Of a DNA stretch of 64,000 nt, positions 52,422-61,965 are shown piece by piece. Location: positions 186,001 to 250,000 of the forward strand of contig JANQPI010000026.1 of NCBI GenBank assembly GCA_028289585.1, written 5' to 3'. Below the pieces are notes generated by a model that was not told the origin of the DNA, ran no database searches, and worked only from the letters and a program-made list of their open reading frames with translations. The position numbers were made by a program, and so were the translations under genes. Source of the stretch: Candidatus Zixiibacteriota bacterium (lineage in GTDB: Bacteria; Zixibacteria; MSB-5A5; GN15; FEB-12). Positions within the stretch are counted from its first letter, which is position 1. Each line of letters begins with the position of its first letter.

Positions 52422-53399
52422 ATGACCCGCAAGCACTGGATCCGCCTACTCAACGCCGTTCTCGTGACGGTTGTGCTCTTCTTTGTTGGTCGGGAGCTAG
52501 TGACCAACTGGTCTCAGGTCGTCGCATTCGACTGGACGCTCCATCCGTTCTGGCTGCCGGCATCGATCGTTATGCACCTCGCGACGCTGGCGATGATGTC
52601 ATGGGTCTGGTGCTGGTTGATCGGCGCATACGGTCACTCGGTACGACTGATCGATGCGTTTGCGATTGCCTATCTAACAAACTTGGGGCGCTATGTGCCG
52701 GGGAAGATTTGGCCAGTCTTCGGCATGGCATATTTGGCAAAAACGATCGGGATTCAGGAGCGCGAATCGGTTTCGTCCTGGATCGTCGCACTGCTCTACG
52801 CCAACATAGCGTCGCTCATCGTTGGTCTCGTGCTGATTATAACCAACAGCGAGCTTCTGAATCTCTTCCGGGATTGGGCGGGCCCCGAGCGCACGCAGAT
52901 CTTCACGTGGGTGGTTGTCGCGGCACTCATCGCTGGAACAATAGTTGTCATTATTCCAAAGCTGGTCGAGAGCGTGATTCACTGGATTCTGGCTCGGTTG
53001 AAGCGCGATGCGATTGACTTGCAGATCACTTTTGGACGGTCGGTAACCGTTCTGCTCGGCTATGTTGTCGGTTGGACACTCTACGGGATCAGCTTCTGGA
53101 TGCTGATCAAGGGGGTCGCCGGAGGAGTTGAGCTTCCTCTGGTTGTAGCGATTGCGACGTTCGTTGTTTCGTATCAGATTGGCTATCTGGCGCTGTTCGC
53201 TCCGGCCGGAGCGGGCGTGCGGGAGATTGTCATGGTGCTCTTCCTCGAACCGTACATTGGCGAGGCGGCTATCGGGGTGGCGATCGTGGCGCGACTGTGG
53301 AATCTGGTCGTTGAGATGCTAGCAGCGTTCGTATCGCTGCGGCTACCGTTGTCGCGGCGCGTTCTCTTTAAAGCATCTGCGGAAAGAGAATCCCAGTAG
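52422..53399 (+). CDS. Lysylphosphatidylglycerol synthase TM-region / flippase-like membrane protein
   Basis: 325 residues with about eight membrane segments. IAYLTNLGRYVPGKIWPVFGMAYLAKTIGI is the characteristic element of the LPG_synthase_TM (UPF0104) family; APAGAGVREIVMVLFLEPYI is also typical. Family members include MprF flippase domains and proteins beside glycosyltransferases; a lipid-flippase or transport role is inferred. No MprF catalytic (aminoacyl transferase) domain is present. No Shine-Dalgarno is seen; TACTCT lies three bases before the ATG. Confidence 0.85.
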   Translation: MTRKHWIRLLNAVLVTVVLFFVGRELVTNWSQVVAFDWTLHPFWLPASIVMHLATLAMMSWVWCWLIGAYGHSVRLIDAFAIAYLTNLGRYVPGKIWPVFGMAYLAKTIGIQERESVSSWIVALLYANIASLIVGLVLIITNSELLNLFRDWAGPERTQIFTWVVVAALIAGTIVVIIPKLVESVIHWILARLKRDAIDLQITFGRSVTVLLGYVVGWTLYGISFWMLIKGVAGGVELPLVVAIATFVVSYQIGYLALFAPAGAGVREIVMVLFLEPYIGEAAIGVAIVARLWNLVVEMLAAFVSLRLPLSRRVLFKASAERESQ

Positions 53400-53543
53400 C
53401 TATAGCAGCTCGACTTACGACGAATAGTTCTTGTAAGAGCCCTAACCGTAGCATAACAATAACAGAGTATCCAGCATGCTGAGGGGGTGTGGTAGTTCTA
53501 AGCGACTGCCATCAGTAACCGTACAGTACTGTCGAGCCCGCCT

Positions 53544-53587
53544 CTTGCCGGACGATGCGTGAGGCACCGCTCGTTCCCGGCAAGGAG
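53544..53587 (+). promoter_or_regulatory. Hairpin overlapping the Shine-Dalgarno of the 53.6 kb gene
   Basis: CTTGCCGG (53544-53551) and CCGGCAAG (53577-53584) are perfect 8-base complements. The right arm contains the first bases of the Shine-Dalgarno AAGGAG (53582-53587). Folding would partly hide the ribosome site. Confidence 0.4.
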
Positions 53588-53597
53588 TAACACCATC

Positions 53598-56500
53598 ATG
53601 CTGTCCCCCTATTCCTGCGGTGACTACCGTCTGCGACTCCGCGGACTACTTGCTGCCATCTTTCTGGTACCTGTCGTCAGTGCCTTCGCCGATCCAGCGG
53701 ATCTCGACTTCAACTTCCGAGTCGACTTCACTGCCGGTGACCGGCCATTCGCGGTGGCCTTGGCTGATCTGACGGGCGACGAGGTTCTCGACCTTGCCGT
53801 ACCTAACTTTAACGACAACTCGGTCGCGGTCTTTTTCGGCACTGGCGATGGCACTTTCACGCTCGATTCGACCTATGCGGTTGGAACTAATCCGAACGAT
53901 TGCATTTTTGTCGATGTAACCGGTGACGCCCGTCGTGATCTCGTCGTTGCCAACAAGTTTGCCAATACGATTTCGATTCTGCCCGGAAATGGTGACGGTA
54001 CCTTTGGGGCAGAGTCGACTGTCGCCGCTGGGTTTCTCCCGGCTTCGGTCGCCGCTGGTCGATTCGACGACAACGAAACGATCGATTTGGTTGTTGCCAA
54101 CTACAGTGAATCTGAAATCACAATCTTACTTGGCAACGGCGACGGAACGTTCGGTCCGGGGGAAGAGATCCCAGTTGGTAACGCGCCCTTTGCGGTTACC
54201 ACCGGGCTTGTCGACAACGATCATATCGTTGACCTCGTCGTTGCGAATTCACAATCGAATTCAGTTTCGGTCTTGATTGGGGATGGTACCGGCAGCTTTG
54301 CTCCGGCTGTTTCCTATCCGGTTGCTATTGATCCGTGCGACGTGATCATTCGCGATCTCAATGACGATAGCATCAATGATGTCGTAACCGCGAACAAGGG
54401 AAGCGAAGTCGCCTCGGTCTTGATTGGTCGTGGTGATGGGACACTCGATCCATTTGTCGCCTATCCGGTCGGTGCCGAGCCGATCACCGTCGCAGCTGCC
54501 GATTTTGATGCTGATCGCGTTCTTGACCTGGTGGTTGCTAACTCAGGATCGGATGATGTTTCGGTCTTGTTGGGTATCGGCGATGGAACGTTTGCCTCCG
54601 CCGTTACCTTCCCGGCGGGTGATGGAGCTCATGCCGTCGGAGCCGACGATTTCGACTCCGATCTGATTGATGATATCATCGTTGCTAACGCGCGAGCCGA
54701 TAGCGTAACCGTCCTCCTCAATCGGTCGACCCTTAGCGATATCGACCGTGATGACGTCCCGGATGTACTCGATAACTGTCCGGACCTATTCAATCCGTTC
54801 CAGGAAGATTCGGATGGAGACGGTATCGGAGACATCTGTGACATCGACCTGACCGATCTCTATGACGTTACGGAATTCGATTCGGCAGATGTCTATTCCG
54901 TGGAGATTCGCGATCTGGATCGCGATAACAACCAGGATATCGTCTTTACTGGAACGGTCGATACGGGACTGTTCATCTCCTATGGCGACAGCTTCGGTGG
55001 TCTTGAGTCGCCGCCGGTCAAACTGCTTGATGCCCAGCGCTTGGCGATAGCGATTGGCCATATCGATGATGATGGTCGTCTCGATATTGCCGCGGCAAGT
55101 CTAACCCAGCTCTATACGCTGCTCGCCGATGGTCCTCGTTCATACGTTGTTGACTCGATTCCGCTTTCGTCGACCAGCGAAGTCTCGCGAGGTCGTTCGG
55201 CCGGTGCGATCCTCCCAATCCTTTCGCTCGGTTACCTGACCGATGACCGTCAGCTTGATTTCCTCGTCTCTCCCGGAGCAGTGCTTGAGGGAGACGGTGC
55301 CGGTGGAATTCGTAACCAGGCGGCAGTTTCAACGTTGGCGATCGCCGCAGCCGTTGGGGACTTCACGAACGATGGTCTCCCGGATCTCTGTGTCGTTGAG
55401 GCTGCAACCGCCGTGATTCTAGAGAACAACGGCATGGGTGGGTATGACTCGGTTGGCAGTTTCTTTGTCGATACATCGGTGGTTGTTTTCACCGATAGCA
55501 TCCTCGTACCGATCGCCATCGTTCTTGCCGATATCAATCGGGATCTAAACCTCGATGTGGCGCTCTCCACACCGAATCGCGACTCGACTGGTCTGAGTCT
55601 GATCACGGTTGCCCTGGGTGACGGCTCCGGAGGGATGGTGATCAGTGATACGGCTCTCGTTCCCGGGTTGGCCTACGACATCGCTCTCACCGATTCCGAT
55701 CGCGATAACGAACTCGACTTGATCGCTGCGAACGGCACGGGTCGCTCTATTCTTGTGTATACTGGTGACGGTACCGGTCAGTTTGATTTCCCTGTAACGT
55801 TTCCAATTGCGAGTGAAGAATCCGGTCTCACGCTCGCCCTGGCCACAGGTGATCTTGATCGCGACGGTCAGCCGGATTTCGTCTCCGGTGGACTCGACAG
55901 CGGGACGATCATTCTCGCGACCTCAACTCTAGCCGATCTTCCCGTTTCGGATAGTGAATTGACCGTAACCGGCTTCAGCAATATTGACATGACGCTTATG
56001 AATCCGCTTGGGTATGAGTTGTCGACGCGCTTTCAAACAATCGCCGGCGGAGAAGTCGCTGAATACGATGTCGACCGAGATGACAAGCTCGATCAGCAGT
56101 TGCTCGATCTCAATGTTATCCTCGAGGAATACTCGATTACAGTACGACTGAAAGATGGCCTCGAAGAAGCGGACAGCAACGAGGTTCAGCTGATCGTCAA
56201 GCTCGATGGTCTTCAGGAGCGGGAACTCGCCGGGGGAGAGTACCGTGACTTCCTTCCGGTTGGAGCACGTATCAACCCAAGTGGTTCGCTTCTCCGCGGG
56301 ACCTCTTTCGAAATCGGTATCAATCTCGATACAGCGACGTCGGTGCGTCCGTTTGAGGGGCTCCCGGGTACGGTTCGTCCAACGCTCGACTGGTCGCGAA
56401 CACTCGATCCAGCGAGTGCCACGAACTACATTGTCGAACTGAGCGATAAGTTCAACTTCAGCACGGTTCTGGTTCGCGATTCGGGATTAACCGAGCCGGA

Positions 56501-56837
56501 ACTTGAGATCATGACGACGCTGCTCTCGGAGCGCAATTATTACTGGCGGTACAAAGCGAGTTTCGATGGTGGACGTTCTTACGGGGAGTTCAGCCGTCCG
56601 TTCTCACTCCGTACCGAGAGCTGCTGCCTGGACGGAGTAACGGGTGATGCCAATTGCGATGGCACGCTCGACCTGACCGACATTACTACGCTGATCGATC
56701 ACCTCTTCCTCAGTTTTGCCCCGCTGTGCTGTATTGAATCGACCGACCCCGATATCTCATCGCGAATCACGCTGCAGGATCTGACGATTATCATCAACGG
56801 CATTTTGCTGATGGGTGAGCTTCCGCCGTGCCCATAA
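53598..56837 (+). CDS. Exported FG-GAP/VCBS-repeat protein with dockerin-like tail
   Basis: 1079 residues from the ATG at 53598, preceded by AAGGAG. The signal peptide is cleaved near AFA. Residues about 30-380 are about eight FG-GAP/VCBS repeats (FAVALADLTGDEVLDLAVPNFNDNSVAVFFGTGDGTF and relatives), i.e. a beta-propeller. A thrombospondin-type-3-like calcium segment follows (DRDDVPDVLDNCPDLFNPFQEDSDGDGIGDICDIDL), then more VCBS repeats, a fibronectin-like stretch and, from about 1010, dockerin-like repeats: GDANCDGTLDLTDITTLIDHLFLSF, with a second degenerate loop. A surface or secreted binding protein is likely; there is no enzyme domain. Confidence 0.88.
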   Translation: MLSPYSCGDYRLRLRGLLAAIFLVPVVSAFADPADLDFNFRVDFTAGDRPFAVALADLTGDEVLDLAVPNFNDNSVAVFFGTGDGTFTLDSTYAVGTNPNDCIFVDVTGDARRDLVVANKFANTISILPGNGDGTFGAESTVAAGFLPASVAAGRFDDNETIDLVVANYSESEITILLGNGDGTFGPGEEIPVGNAPFAVTTGLVDNDHIVDLVVANSQSNSVSVLIGDGTGSFAPAVSYPVAIDPCDVIIRDLNDDSINDVVTANKGSEVASVLIGRGDGTLDPFVAYPVGAEPITVAAADFDADRVLDLVVANSGSDDVSVLLGIGDGTFASAVTFPAGDGAHAVGADDFDSDLIDDIIVANARADSVTVLLNRSTLSDIDRDDVPDVLDNCPDLFNPFQEDSDGDGIGDICDIDLTDLYDVTEFDSADVYSVEIRDLDRDNNQDIVFTGTVDTGLFISYGDSFGGLESPPVKLLDAQRLAIAIGHIDDDGRLDIAAASLTQLYTLLADGPRSYVVDSIPLSSTSEVSRGRSAGAILPILSLGYLTDDRQLDFLVSPGAVLEGDGAGGIRNQAAVSTLAIAAAVGDFTNDGLPDLCVVEAATAVILENNGMGGYDSVGSFFVDTSVVVFTDSILVPIAIVLADINRDLNLDVALSTPNRDSTGLSLITVALGDGSGGMVISDTALVPGLAYDIALTDSDRDNELDLIAANGTGRSILVYTGDGTGQFDFPVTFPIASEESGLTLALATGDLDRDGQPDFVSGGLDSGTIILATSTLADLPVSDSELTVTGFSNIDMTLMNPLGYELSTRFQTIAGGEVAEYDVDRDDKLDQQLLDLNVILEEYSITVRLKDGLEEADSNEVQLIVKLDGLQERELAGGEYRDFLPVGARINPSGSLLRGTSFEIGINLDTATSVRPFEGLPGTVRPTLDWSRTLDPASATNYIVELSDKFNFSTVLVRDSGLTEPELEIMTTLLSERNYYWRYKASFDGGRSYGEFSRPFSLRTESCCLDGVTGDANCDGTLDLTDITTLIDHLFLSFAPLCCIESTDPDISSRITLQDLTIIINGILLMGELPPCP

Positions 56838-56857
56838 GCACAGCTTCAACGCGAAAC

Positions 56858-56890
56858 AAAAAGCCCCGCTTCAATCGAAGCGGGGCTTTG
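56858..56890 (+). terminator. Terminator after the FG-GAP gene
   Basis: A perfect 12-bp stem (56861-56872 with 56877-56888) with AATC loop, flanked by A and T runs. Confidence 0.9.
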
Positions 56891-57061
56891 CAGTTGAGGG
56901 GGTGTTTGGTTGCCAATCGCATTGGCGTCGATTGTGATGCTTCGAGAAGTCGTTATCGATAGATTTTGATCACGCCTTGGCTTGGTCGGCAACTCTCGAC
57001 ATTGCGCCAGCCCTGGAAAGTTTGTATCGACCAAGCGAATCAACCGTAATGAGGAGTCTCC

Positions 57062-59467
57062 GTGCACAACTTTGAGAAACTGGGCGCATTCTACCTGGGA
57101 AAGCGCTACGACGATACATCCGCGTCTATTACCGACGACCTCTTGCTCTATGATGCCAAGGATCTCACGACCCATGCGGTCTGTGTCGGCATGACCGGCA
57201 GCGGCAAGACCGGCCTCTGTATCGGGTTGCTTGAAGAGGCTGCGATTGATGGTGTACCGGCCCTCATCATCGATCCTAAAGGTGATCTGGCTAACCGGCT
57301 GCTGACCTTTGATACGCTTTCACCGAAGCGTTTTCAGCCCTACGTCAATCCAGACACGGCTCGCCAGAAGAGCATGACGGTCGAGGAATTCGCCGCCGCA
57401 CAAGCGAGTCTCTGGAAGTCCGGATTGGCCGACTGGCATCAAGATGAAGCCCGTATCCGTCGACTCAACGACGCAGCCAATGTGCATCTCTATACCCCCG
57501 GCAGCAGCGTTGGGCTTCCGTTATCGGTGCTTCGTTCGTTTGCTGCACCCGCGGCTGCAGTCTGTGATGATCCCGATCTTTTTCGCGAGACTGTCAGTTC
57601 GACGGTCACTGGTCTTCTGGCGTTGGTCGATATCGAAGCCGATCCGGTAACGAGCCGAGAACATATCCTTCTCGCCACACTACTTGGCAACGAGTGGATG
57701 GCCGGGCATGACGTTTCGCTTGAAGAGATCATCCGCGGCGTTCAGAATCCACCGTTCTCGCGTGTTGGTGTCTTTGAACTCGAATCGTTCTTTCCGGCTG
57801 ATGATCGCTTGAAACTGGCGATGCGCCTTAACGCGATTATTGCCGCACCGGGATTTCAGCGTTGGGCGACAGGTGCCCCGCTCGACATTGCCCAGCTTCT
57901 CTATGGACCGGGCGGTAAACCGAATCACGTCATCTTCTCCATCGCTCATCTCAACGATGCCGAGCGGATGTTCTTTGTAACGCTTCTGCTCAATCGCGTT
58001 GTTGGCTGGATGCGGACGCAGTCTGGTACATCAACCCTCCGTGCTCTCCTGTATATCGATGAGATCTTCGGGTACATGCCGCCGGTGGCGAACCCGCCGA
58101 GTAAGCAGCCGCTTCTGACGTTGCTCAAGCAGGCGCGCGCTTTCGGGGTCGGTGTTATGGTCGCCACGCAAAATCCTGCTGATCTCGACTACAAGGGGTT
58201 GTCGAATGCCGGTACCTGGTTCATTGGTCGCCTCCAGACGAAACGAGATCGCGAACGGATGCTCGACGGTCTCGCCGGTGCGGGAGCAAGTCAGGGAGGG
58301 CGGTTTGATCGCGCGCGGATGAGTAAACTGATCGGCGGACTCGGCAAGCGTGTTTTTCTCATGAACAATGTTCATGAGGACACTCCGGTCTTGTTTCATA
58401 CCCGGTGGGTCATGTCGTATTTAGCGGGACCGTTATCCCGTGAACAACTCGCCCAGCTCGCTAAGAAGGGTCGGCCCGCGATAGCGCCAGCGGTTGCGGC
58501 CGCTCCAGCAACACCGCCGAGAGCTCGGACCTCCGGGCGCTACGGTCCCCGGCCGATCCTTGGCAAGCGTATCCCCCAGGCGTTTCTTCCCCCGTCAGAC
58601 GACCTGTTCGATTACGACGATCTTGTGTACGAACCGGCGATCCTTGCTATCGGCACAGTCCACTTCTCCAGCCCTCGCCATGATGTTCTTCAGTCTGAAC
58701 CGATTGCTCTGCTCGCCGAGTGGTCGGATCGGGCTACGGCTCGATGGAAGAACGCGGCGTTGGTCAATGTTGCCGATAGTGACTTGGAGAGTGAACCGAT
58801 CGCTGAAGACGCACGCTTCGGAACGCTGACACGCGTCGCTACGGACTCCAAAACGTACACGCAGATGAAGCGCACCCTCACTGATTGGCTCTATCGCAAT
58901 CGAACCGTTCAATTGTGGCAAGCTTCGGAACTCAAGCTCACGTCGAGTGTCGGGGAGAGCCAAGATGCTTTTCGAGTCCGGGTACGGCTGGCAGCTCACG
59001 AGGCCCGGGATCAGGCGATTGACAAACTTCGAGCGCGATATGCGACCCGTCTGCGGACGGCCGAGGACCGTCTCGTTCAGGCACAGCAGCGGGTAGAACG
59101 GGAGCGCGAGGAGGCGACCGGATCACGAATTGATACGGCGGTGTCGATCGGTACGGCGATTCTGGGATCGCTTCTGGGGCGCAAAACAACGTCACGATCG
59201 ACAATCAGTCGGGTGGGACAGACGATCAGTCGCGGTGGACGTACGCTCAAGCAGTCAAAGGATGTTGCTCGAGCCCGTGAAACTGTCGAACGCCGTGAAC
59301 AGCAACTCCATGACCTTCGAATTCGTGTCGAACAGGAGATTGAGTCGATCGGTGATACGTATGCGATCGCGGCTGAAGAACTTCAGGCAGTCAGTGTCCG
59401 ACCCAAGAAAAAGGATATTGTCATCCACTTTTTTGGGCTGGTCTGGCAGCCTCGATCACAACCGTAG
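57062..59467 (+). CDS. HerA-like (DUF853-type) ATPase
   Basis: 801 residues. A P-loop ATPase domain of the HerA/FtsK superfamily: Walker A GMTGSGKTGLCIGLLEEAAIDGVPALIIDPKGDL (about 44-77) and Walker B TLRALLYIDEIFGYMPPVANPPSKQPLLTLLKQARAFGVGVMVATQNPADLDYKGLSNAGTWFIGRLQTKRDRERMLDGL (about 325-405). After about residue 470 comes a second, charged region ending in a coiled coil (RTAEDRLVQAQQRVEREREEATGSR...) and a short hydrophobic stretch. Such proteins are hexameric translocases or unknown; the NurA nuclease partner is absent here. The GTG start has GAGGAG just upstream. Function is not known. Confidence 0.85.
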   Translation: MHNFEKLGAFYLGKRYDDTSASITDDLLLYDAKDLTTHAVCVGMTGSGKTGLCIGLLEEAAIDGVPALIIDPKGDLANRLLTFDTLSPKRFQPYVNPDTARQKSMTVEEFAAAQASLWKSGLADWHQDEARIRRLNDAANVHLYTPGSSVGLPLSVLRSFAAPAAAVCDDPDLFRETVSSTVTGLLALVDIEADPVTSREHILLATLLGNEWMAGHDVSLEEIIRGVQNPPFSRVGVFELESFFPADDRLKLAMRLNAIIAAPGFQRWATGAPLDIAQLLYGPGGKPNHVIFSIAHLNDAERMFFVTLLLNRVVGWMRTQSGTSTLRALLYIDEIFGYMPPVANPPSKQPLLTLLKQARAFGVGVMVATQNPADLDYKGLSNAGTWFIGRLQTKRDRERMLDGLAGAGASQGGRFDRARMSKLIGGLGKRVFLMNNVHEDTPVLFHTRWVMSYLAGPLSREQLAQLAKKGRPAIAPAVAAAPATPPRARTSGRYGPRPILGKRIPQAFLPPSDDLFDYDDLVYEPAILAIGTVHFSSPRHDVLQSEPIALLAEWSDRATARWKNAALVNVADSDLESEPIAEDARFGTLTRVATDSKTYTQMKRTLTDWLYRNRTVQLWQASELKLTSSVGESQDAFRVRVRLAAHEARDQAIDKLRARYATRLRTAEDRLVQAQQRVEREREEATGSRIDTAVSIGTAILGSLLGRKTTSRSTISRVGQTISRGGRTLKQSKDVARARETVERREQQLHDLRIRVEQEIESIGDTYAIAAEELQAVSVRPKKKDIVIHFFGLVWQPRSQP

Positions 59468-59498
59468 CCCCACTTCCGGATGACCGGTACAAGATGGA

Positions 59499-59525
59499 CC
59501 GGGCGTTTATTCGCGCCCGGTTGTT
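59499..59525 (+). terminator. Terminator after the HerA-like gene
   Basis: CCGGGCG (59499-59505) pairs with CGCCCGG (59514-59520) and is followed by TTGTTTC. It lies between convergent genes. Confidence 0.7.
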
Positions 59526-59541
59526 TCAATGAGTTCGGTTG

Positions 59542-59940
59542 CTAGCCGATGGCCGGATAATGGCGTTGCGAACGTTGCCCGGCTTTCGCTGCAAAGAGTT
59601 CGCTGTCGAGAAAGGCCTGAAGGCGTTCGGTATCGGCAGGGGAGATACCGCAGATCTCAAACCCGAACAGACGTGAATCGCTGCCGGGTACGGACTGGGC
59701 CCAGGCGACTTTTCCACCGAGAGAGATCGAAGTCGCAGTAGCGTCCGGCATCGGGATATCAATCCGAAGCTCAACGGGGGACCCCGCGTAGTGCTCCGGT
59801 GTCAGGTCCATCTTGGTAAGAACGCACAGACCATCCATCGAGAGATCAACCAGCAGCCCGAATTGCTCGCTCTGTGCCTTAAGAAAAACGGCAACCTGGT
59901 CGCGGGCCTGGCGGCGATCGATATGTCGAGGTTCACTCAT
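59542..59940 (-). CDS. PilZ domain protein
   Basis: 132 residues. A single PilZ domain: the RxxxR element is in DRRQARDQVAVFL (about 9-21), and the D/NxSxxG element is VDLSMDGLCVLT (about 32-43), followed by the beta-barrel strands (PVELRIDIPMPDATATSISLGGKVAWAQSV). It should bind cyclic di-GMP and signal to motility or surface structures. The ATG at 59940 has AGGAG upstream; GTG at 59943 is an alternative. No diguanylate cyclase is nearby. Confidence 0.9.
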   Translation of the reverse strand: MSEPRHIDRRQARDQVAVFLKAQSEQFGLLVDLSMDGLCVLTKMDLTPEHYAGSPVELRIDIPMPDATATSISLGGKVAWAQSVPGSDSRLFGFEICGISPADTERLQAFLDSELFAAKAGQRSQRHYPAIG

Positions 59941-60141
59941 CACGTCAGTCCTTCTCCTGAGCTCTCTGTCTATCGAGAGTATCGGCAGTCACGCTCAATA
60001 GTTGCTCCCCGGTCGCTTTGGGCATGGTCGTCGAGGACTCTTTGGTCGACATTTGCGCATTTCCATCAGTTCGGAACCGGGTCGGCAATTTCGGCGTTCT
60101 CAATGCCAGCCAACGTTTCCGTATCGCCTCAAGGAATGTCT

Positions 60142-60810
60142 ATGCCGCCCCGATACTTACTGGCCCGCAGTTCGATCCTGTCCACCGCTTTGGCTGGACT
60201 GTTTCTATCCGCCTGTTCGGTTGTTGGCGCTCGCCCCTGGGAGCAGCCGAACTACGAGGTCCTGCTCCGTGACGAAGCGATCGAGATTCGCCGCTACGAC
60301 CCGTATCTCATTGCCCGAACGACCGTGACAGGTGATTACGAGACTAATGGCCGGGAAGGTTTCGACCGGCTCGGTGGCTATATCTTTGGAAACAATCGGG
60401 GCTCGAGCAAAATCGCCATGACCAGCCCCGTGCTGCAATCGCCGTCCGGTGGGGAAAAGATCGCCATGACGAGCCCGGTGTTGCAGGAACGGGCCGATGG
60501 CGCCTGGACTATGGTTTTTGTTCTGCCGTCTGAGTACACGCTTGAAACAGTACCCGAGCCGATCGACGAACGTGTGATCATTGAGGAGATACCGGCTCAA
60601 GTGGTGGCCGCAATTCGCTATTCCGGGCGGACGAACCCGTCGAAGATGTCCGACTACGAGACACAACTCCGAGAGTGGCTAGCGAACAGTGACTATCATG
60701 CGATTGGTGAGGCTCAGTCGGCTCGTTACGATCCGCCCTGGACGGTTCCGTCGGTCCGTCGCAACGAGGTGCTGATCGAGGTTACGCTGACCAACCCGGC
60801 CGGCGAGTAG
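60142..60810 (+). CDS. SOUL heme-binding family lipoprotein
   Basis: 222 residues. The N-terminus ends in the lipobox LSAC, so it is probably a lipoprotein. The body is a SOUL domain: NYEVLLRDEAIEIRRYDPYLIARTTVTGDYETNGREGFDRLGGYIFGNNRGSSKIAMTSPVLQ ... GEKIAMTSPVLQ ... WTMVFVLPSEYTLETVPEP ... VVAAIRYSGR. The family binds heme or other hydrophobic ligands; ligand unknown. The start at 60142 has AAGGA upstream and begins the signal; a codon at 60136 is also in frame, and a far longer frame upstream would overlap the divergent PilZ gene. Confidence 0.9.
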   Translation: MPPRYLLARSSILSTALAGLFLSACSVVGARPWEQPNYEVLLRDEAIEIRRYDPYLIARTTVTGDYETNGREGFDRLGGYIFGNNRGSSKIAMTSPVLQSPSGGEKIAMTSPVLQERADGAWTMVFVLPSEYTLETVPEPIDERVIIEEIPAQVVAAIRYSGRTNPSKMSDYETQLREWLANSDYHAIGEAQSARYDPPWTVPSVRRNEVLIEVTLTNPAGE

Positions 60811-60819
60811 CAGCACTTG

Positions 60820-61965
60820 TCAGGGCAGGCGAAACCCCACCCCCGCCCCGATTGTGACGTCATCGTAGGTGAAATCCTGATCATTCGATTCTTTGCTATA
60901 GGATCGAAAGTGCCCGATCAGGTCAACGGTCGACGAGAGTTCATAGACGATTTCCGTCCGAATGTCGGTGTAATCGACGCGCACCGGTGTCCTCGTTCCG
61001 TTGACATTTGTTTCGCTCGTCCAGAATACGTCGTAGTTCTTATCGCGCAGGCGTAATGAGGCATCGATAGTCCATCGATCGCTCGGTTCTGCTTCGACCT
61101 CAAACCGGATCTGCCGATGTTGGTAGCCATAGAAATTGTCAAAGATCTCGGATCGATCAGACCACTCGACTTCCAGTCCTGCCGTTACCTGCGGTGTCAC
61201 ATCGTACTCCCCCGAAAGGGCGATGGTGATTTGATCGAACTCGCGGATTCGGAAGTCAGACGTGGACCGCGCCCCGCCAATTGCCTCATACGTCTTGCGT
61301 TCATCGTAGTCGCGGCTGCCGTTCTTGGCCTCGCCGCGGAGAGTCAGCCGCTCGGTGACATTCCAGCGAAGTGCGGAAGTGAACGTCAGGGCTTGATAGT
61401 CATAGGAGAGCGTATCGGAGGGCGATCGCACGACGGTCAAAGCCGGTTCATCATAGTTTCGACTGACCCATCCGATGGACAGATCCCATGTGATGTCGAA
61501 CCAGCGGAGGCGGTTACGGACTTCGAACTCGAACTCGGTCCGCTCCAACGTTCGGGTGGTCAACTGTCCCGAATCGTCGATCAGGTCACGATTGCGACGT
61601 CCGAGCGAAACGTCGAATCGCAATTCACCAACGGACGAGTACTCCCATTCTGGTCGAAGCGTAACGCCGAACGACGTGCGGTTGCGATTACTAAAATTGG
61701 GATAGATGTCAAGATCGATCTCAGCTTCGGCGAGGAGTGTCCATTGGTTAGAAAGTCCCAAGGTCGAGCGGGCCTCGAACTCGATCATGTTTAGCCAACC
61801 ACCTTGGACATTGGAGTCAGCAAAGGCGTGAAAGACGTTCGACTCATAGGCAGTGATATACTCTCCGGTGATTCGCCAACTGCGAGCGTTGGCAACATCC
61901 CATGAGAAGATGATAGCTGCGGTAATCAAGAGAAGCTGGCGAGAGATCGGCATGCGTTGTCTCAC
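60820..61965 (-). CDS. Outer-membrane beta-barrel protein
   Basis: 381 residues. A signal peptide (cleavage near ANA, about residue 27) is followed by regular amphipathic strands with alternating aromatic/charged residues and many short turns (SFGVTLRPEWEYSSVGELRFDVSLGRRNRDL, WDLSIGWVSRNYDE, LSGEYDVTPQVTAGLEVEW, IDASLRLRDKNYDVFW). It is about 16-18 strands long by eye, a porin-like size. GTG start overlaps the end of the TPR gene by four bases (GTGA); ATG at 61953 is an alternative. It is the last gene of the ATP-grasp-TPR operon. Confidence 0.8.
   Translation of the reverse strand: MRQRMPISRQLLLITAAIIFSWDVANARSWRITGEYITAYESNVFHAFADSNVQGGWLNMIEFEARSTLGLSNQWTLLAEAEIDLDIYPNFSNRNRTSFGVTLRPEWEYSSVGELRFDVSLGRRNRDLIDDSGQLTTRTLERTEFEFEVRNRLRWFDITWDLSIGWVSRNYDEPALTVVRSPSDTLSYDYQALTFTSALRWNVTERLTLRGEAKNGSRDYDERKTYEAIGGARSTSDFRIREFDQITIALSGEYDVTPQVTAGLEVEWSDRSEIFDNFYGYQHRQIRFEVEAEPSDRWTIDASLRLRDKNYDVFWTSETNVNGTRTPVRVDYTDIRTEIVYELSSTVDLIGHFRSYSKESNDQDFTYDDVTIGAGVGFRLP

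Noticed and set aside
59791-60141. Long N-terminal extension of the SOUL protein
   Set aside because: The extension overlaps the PilZ gene on the opposite strand; the lipoprotein signal begins at 60142.
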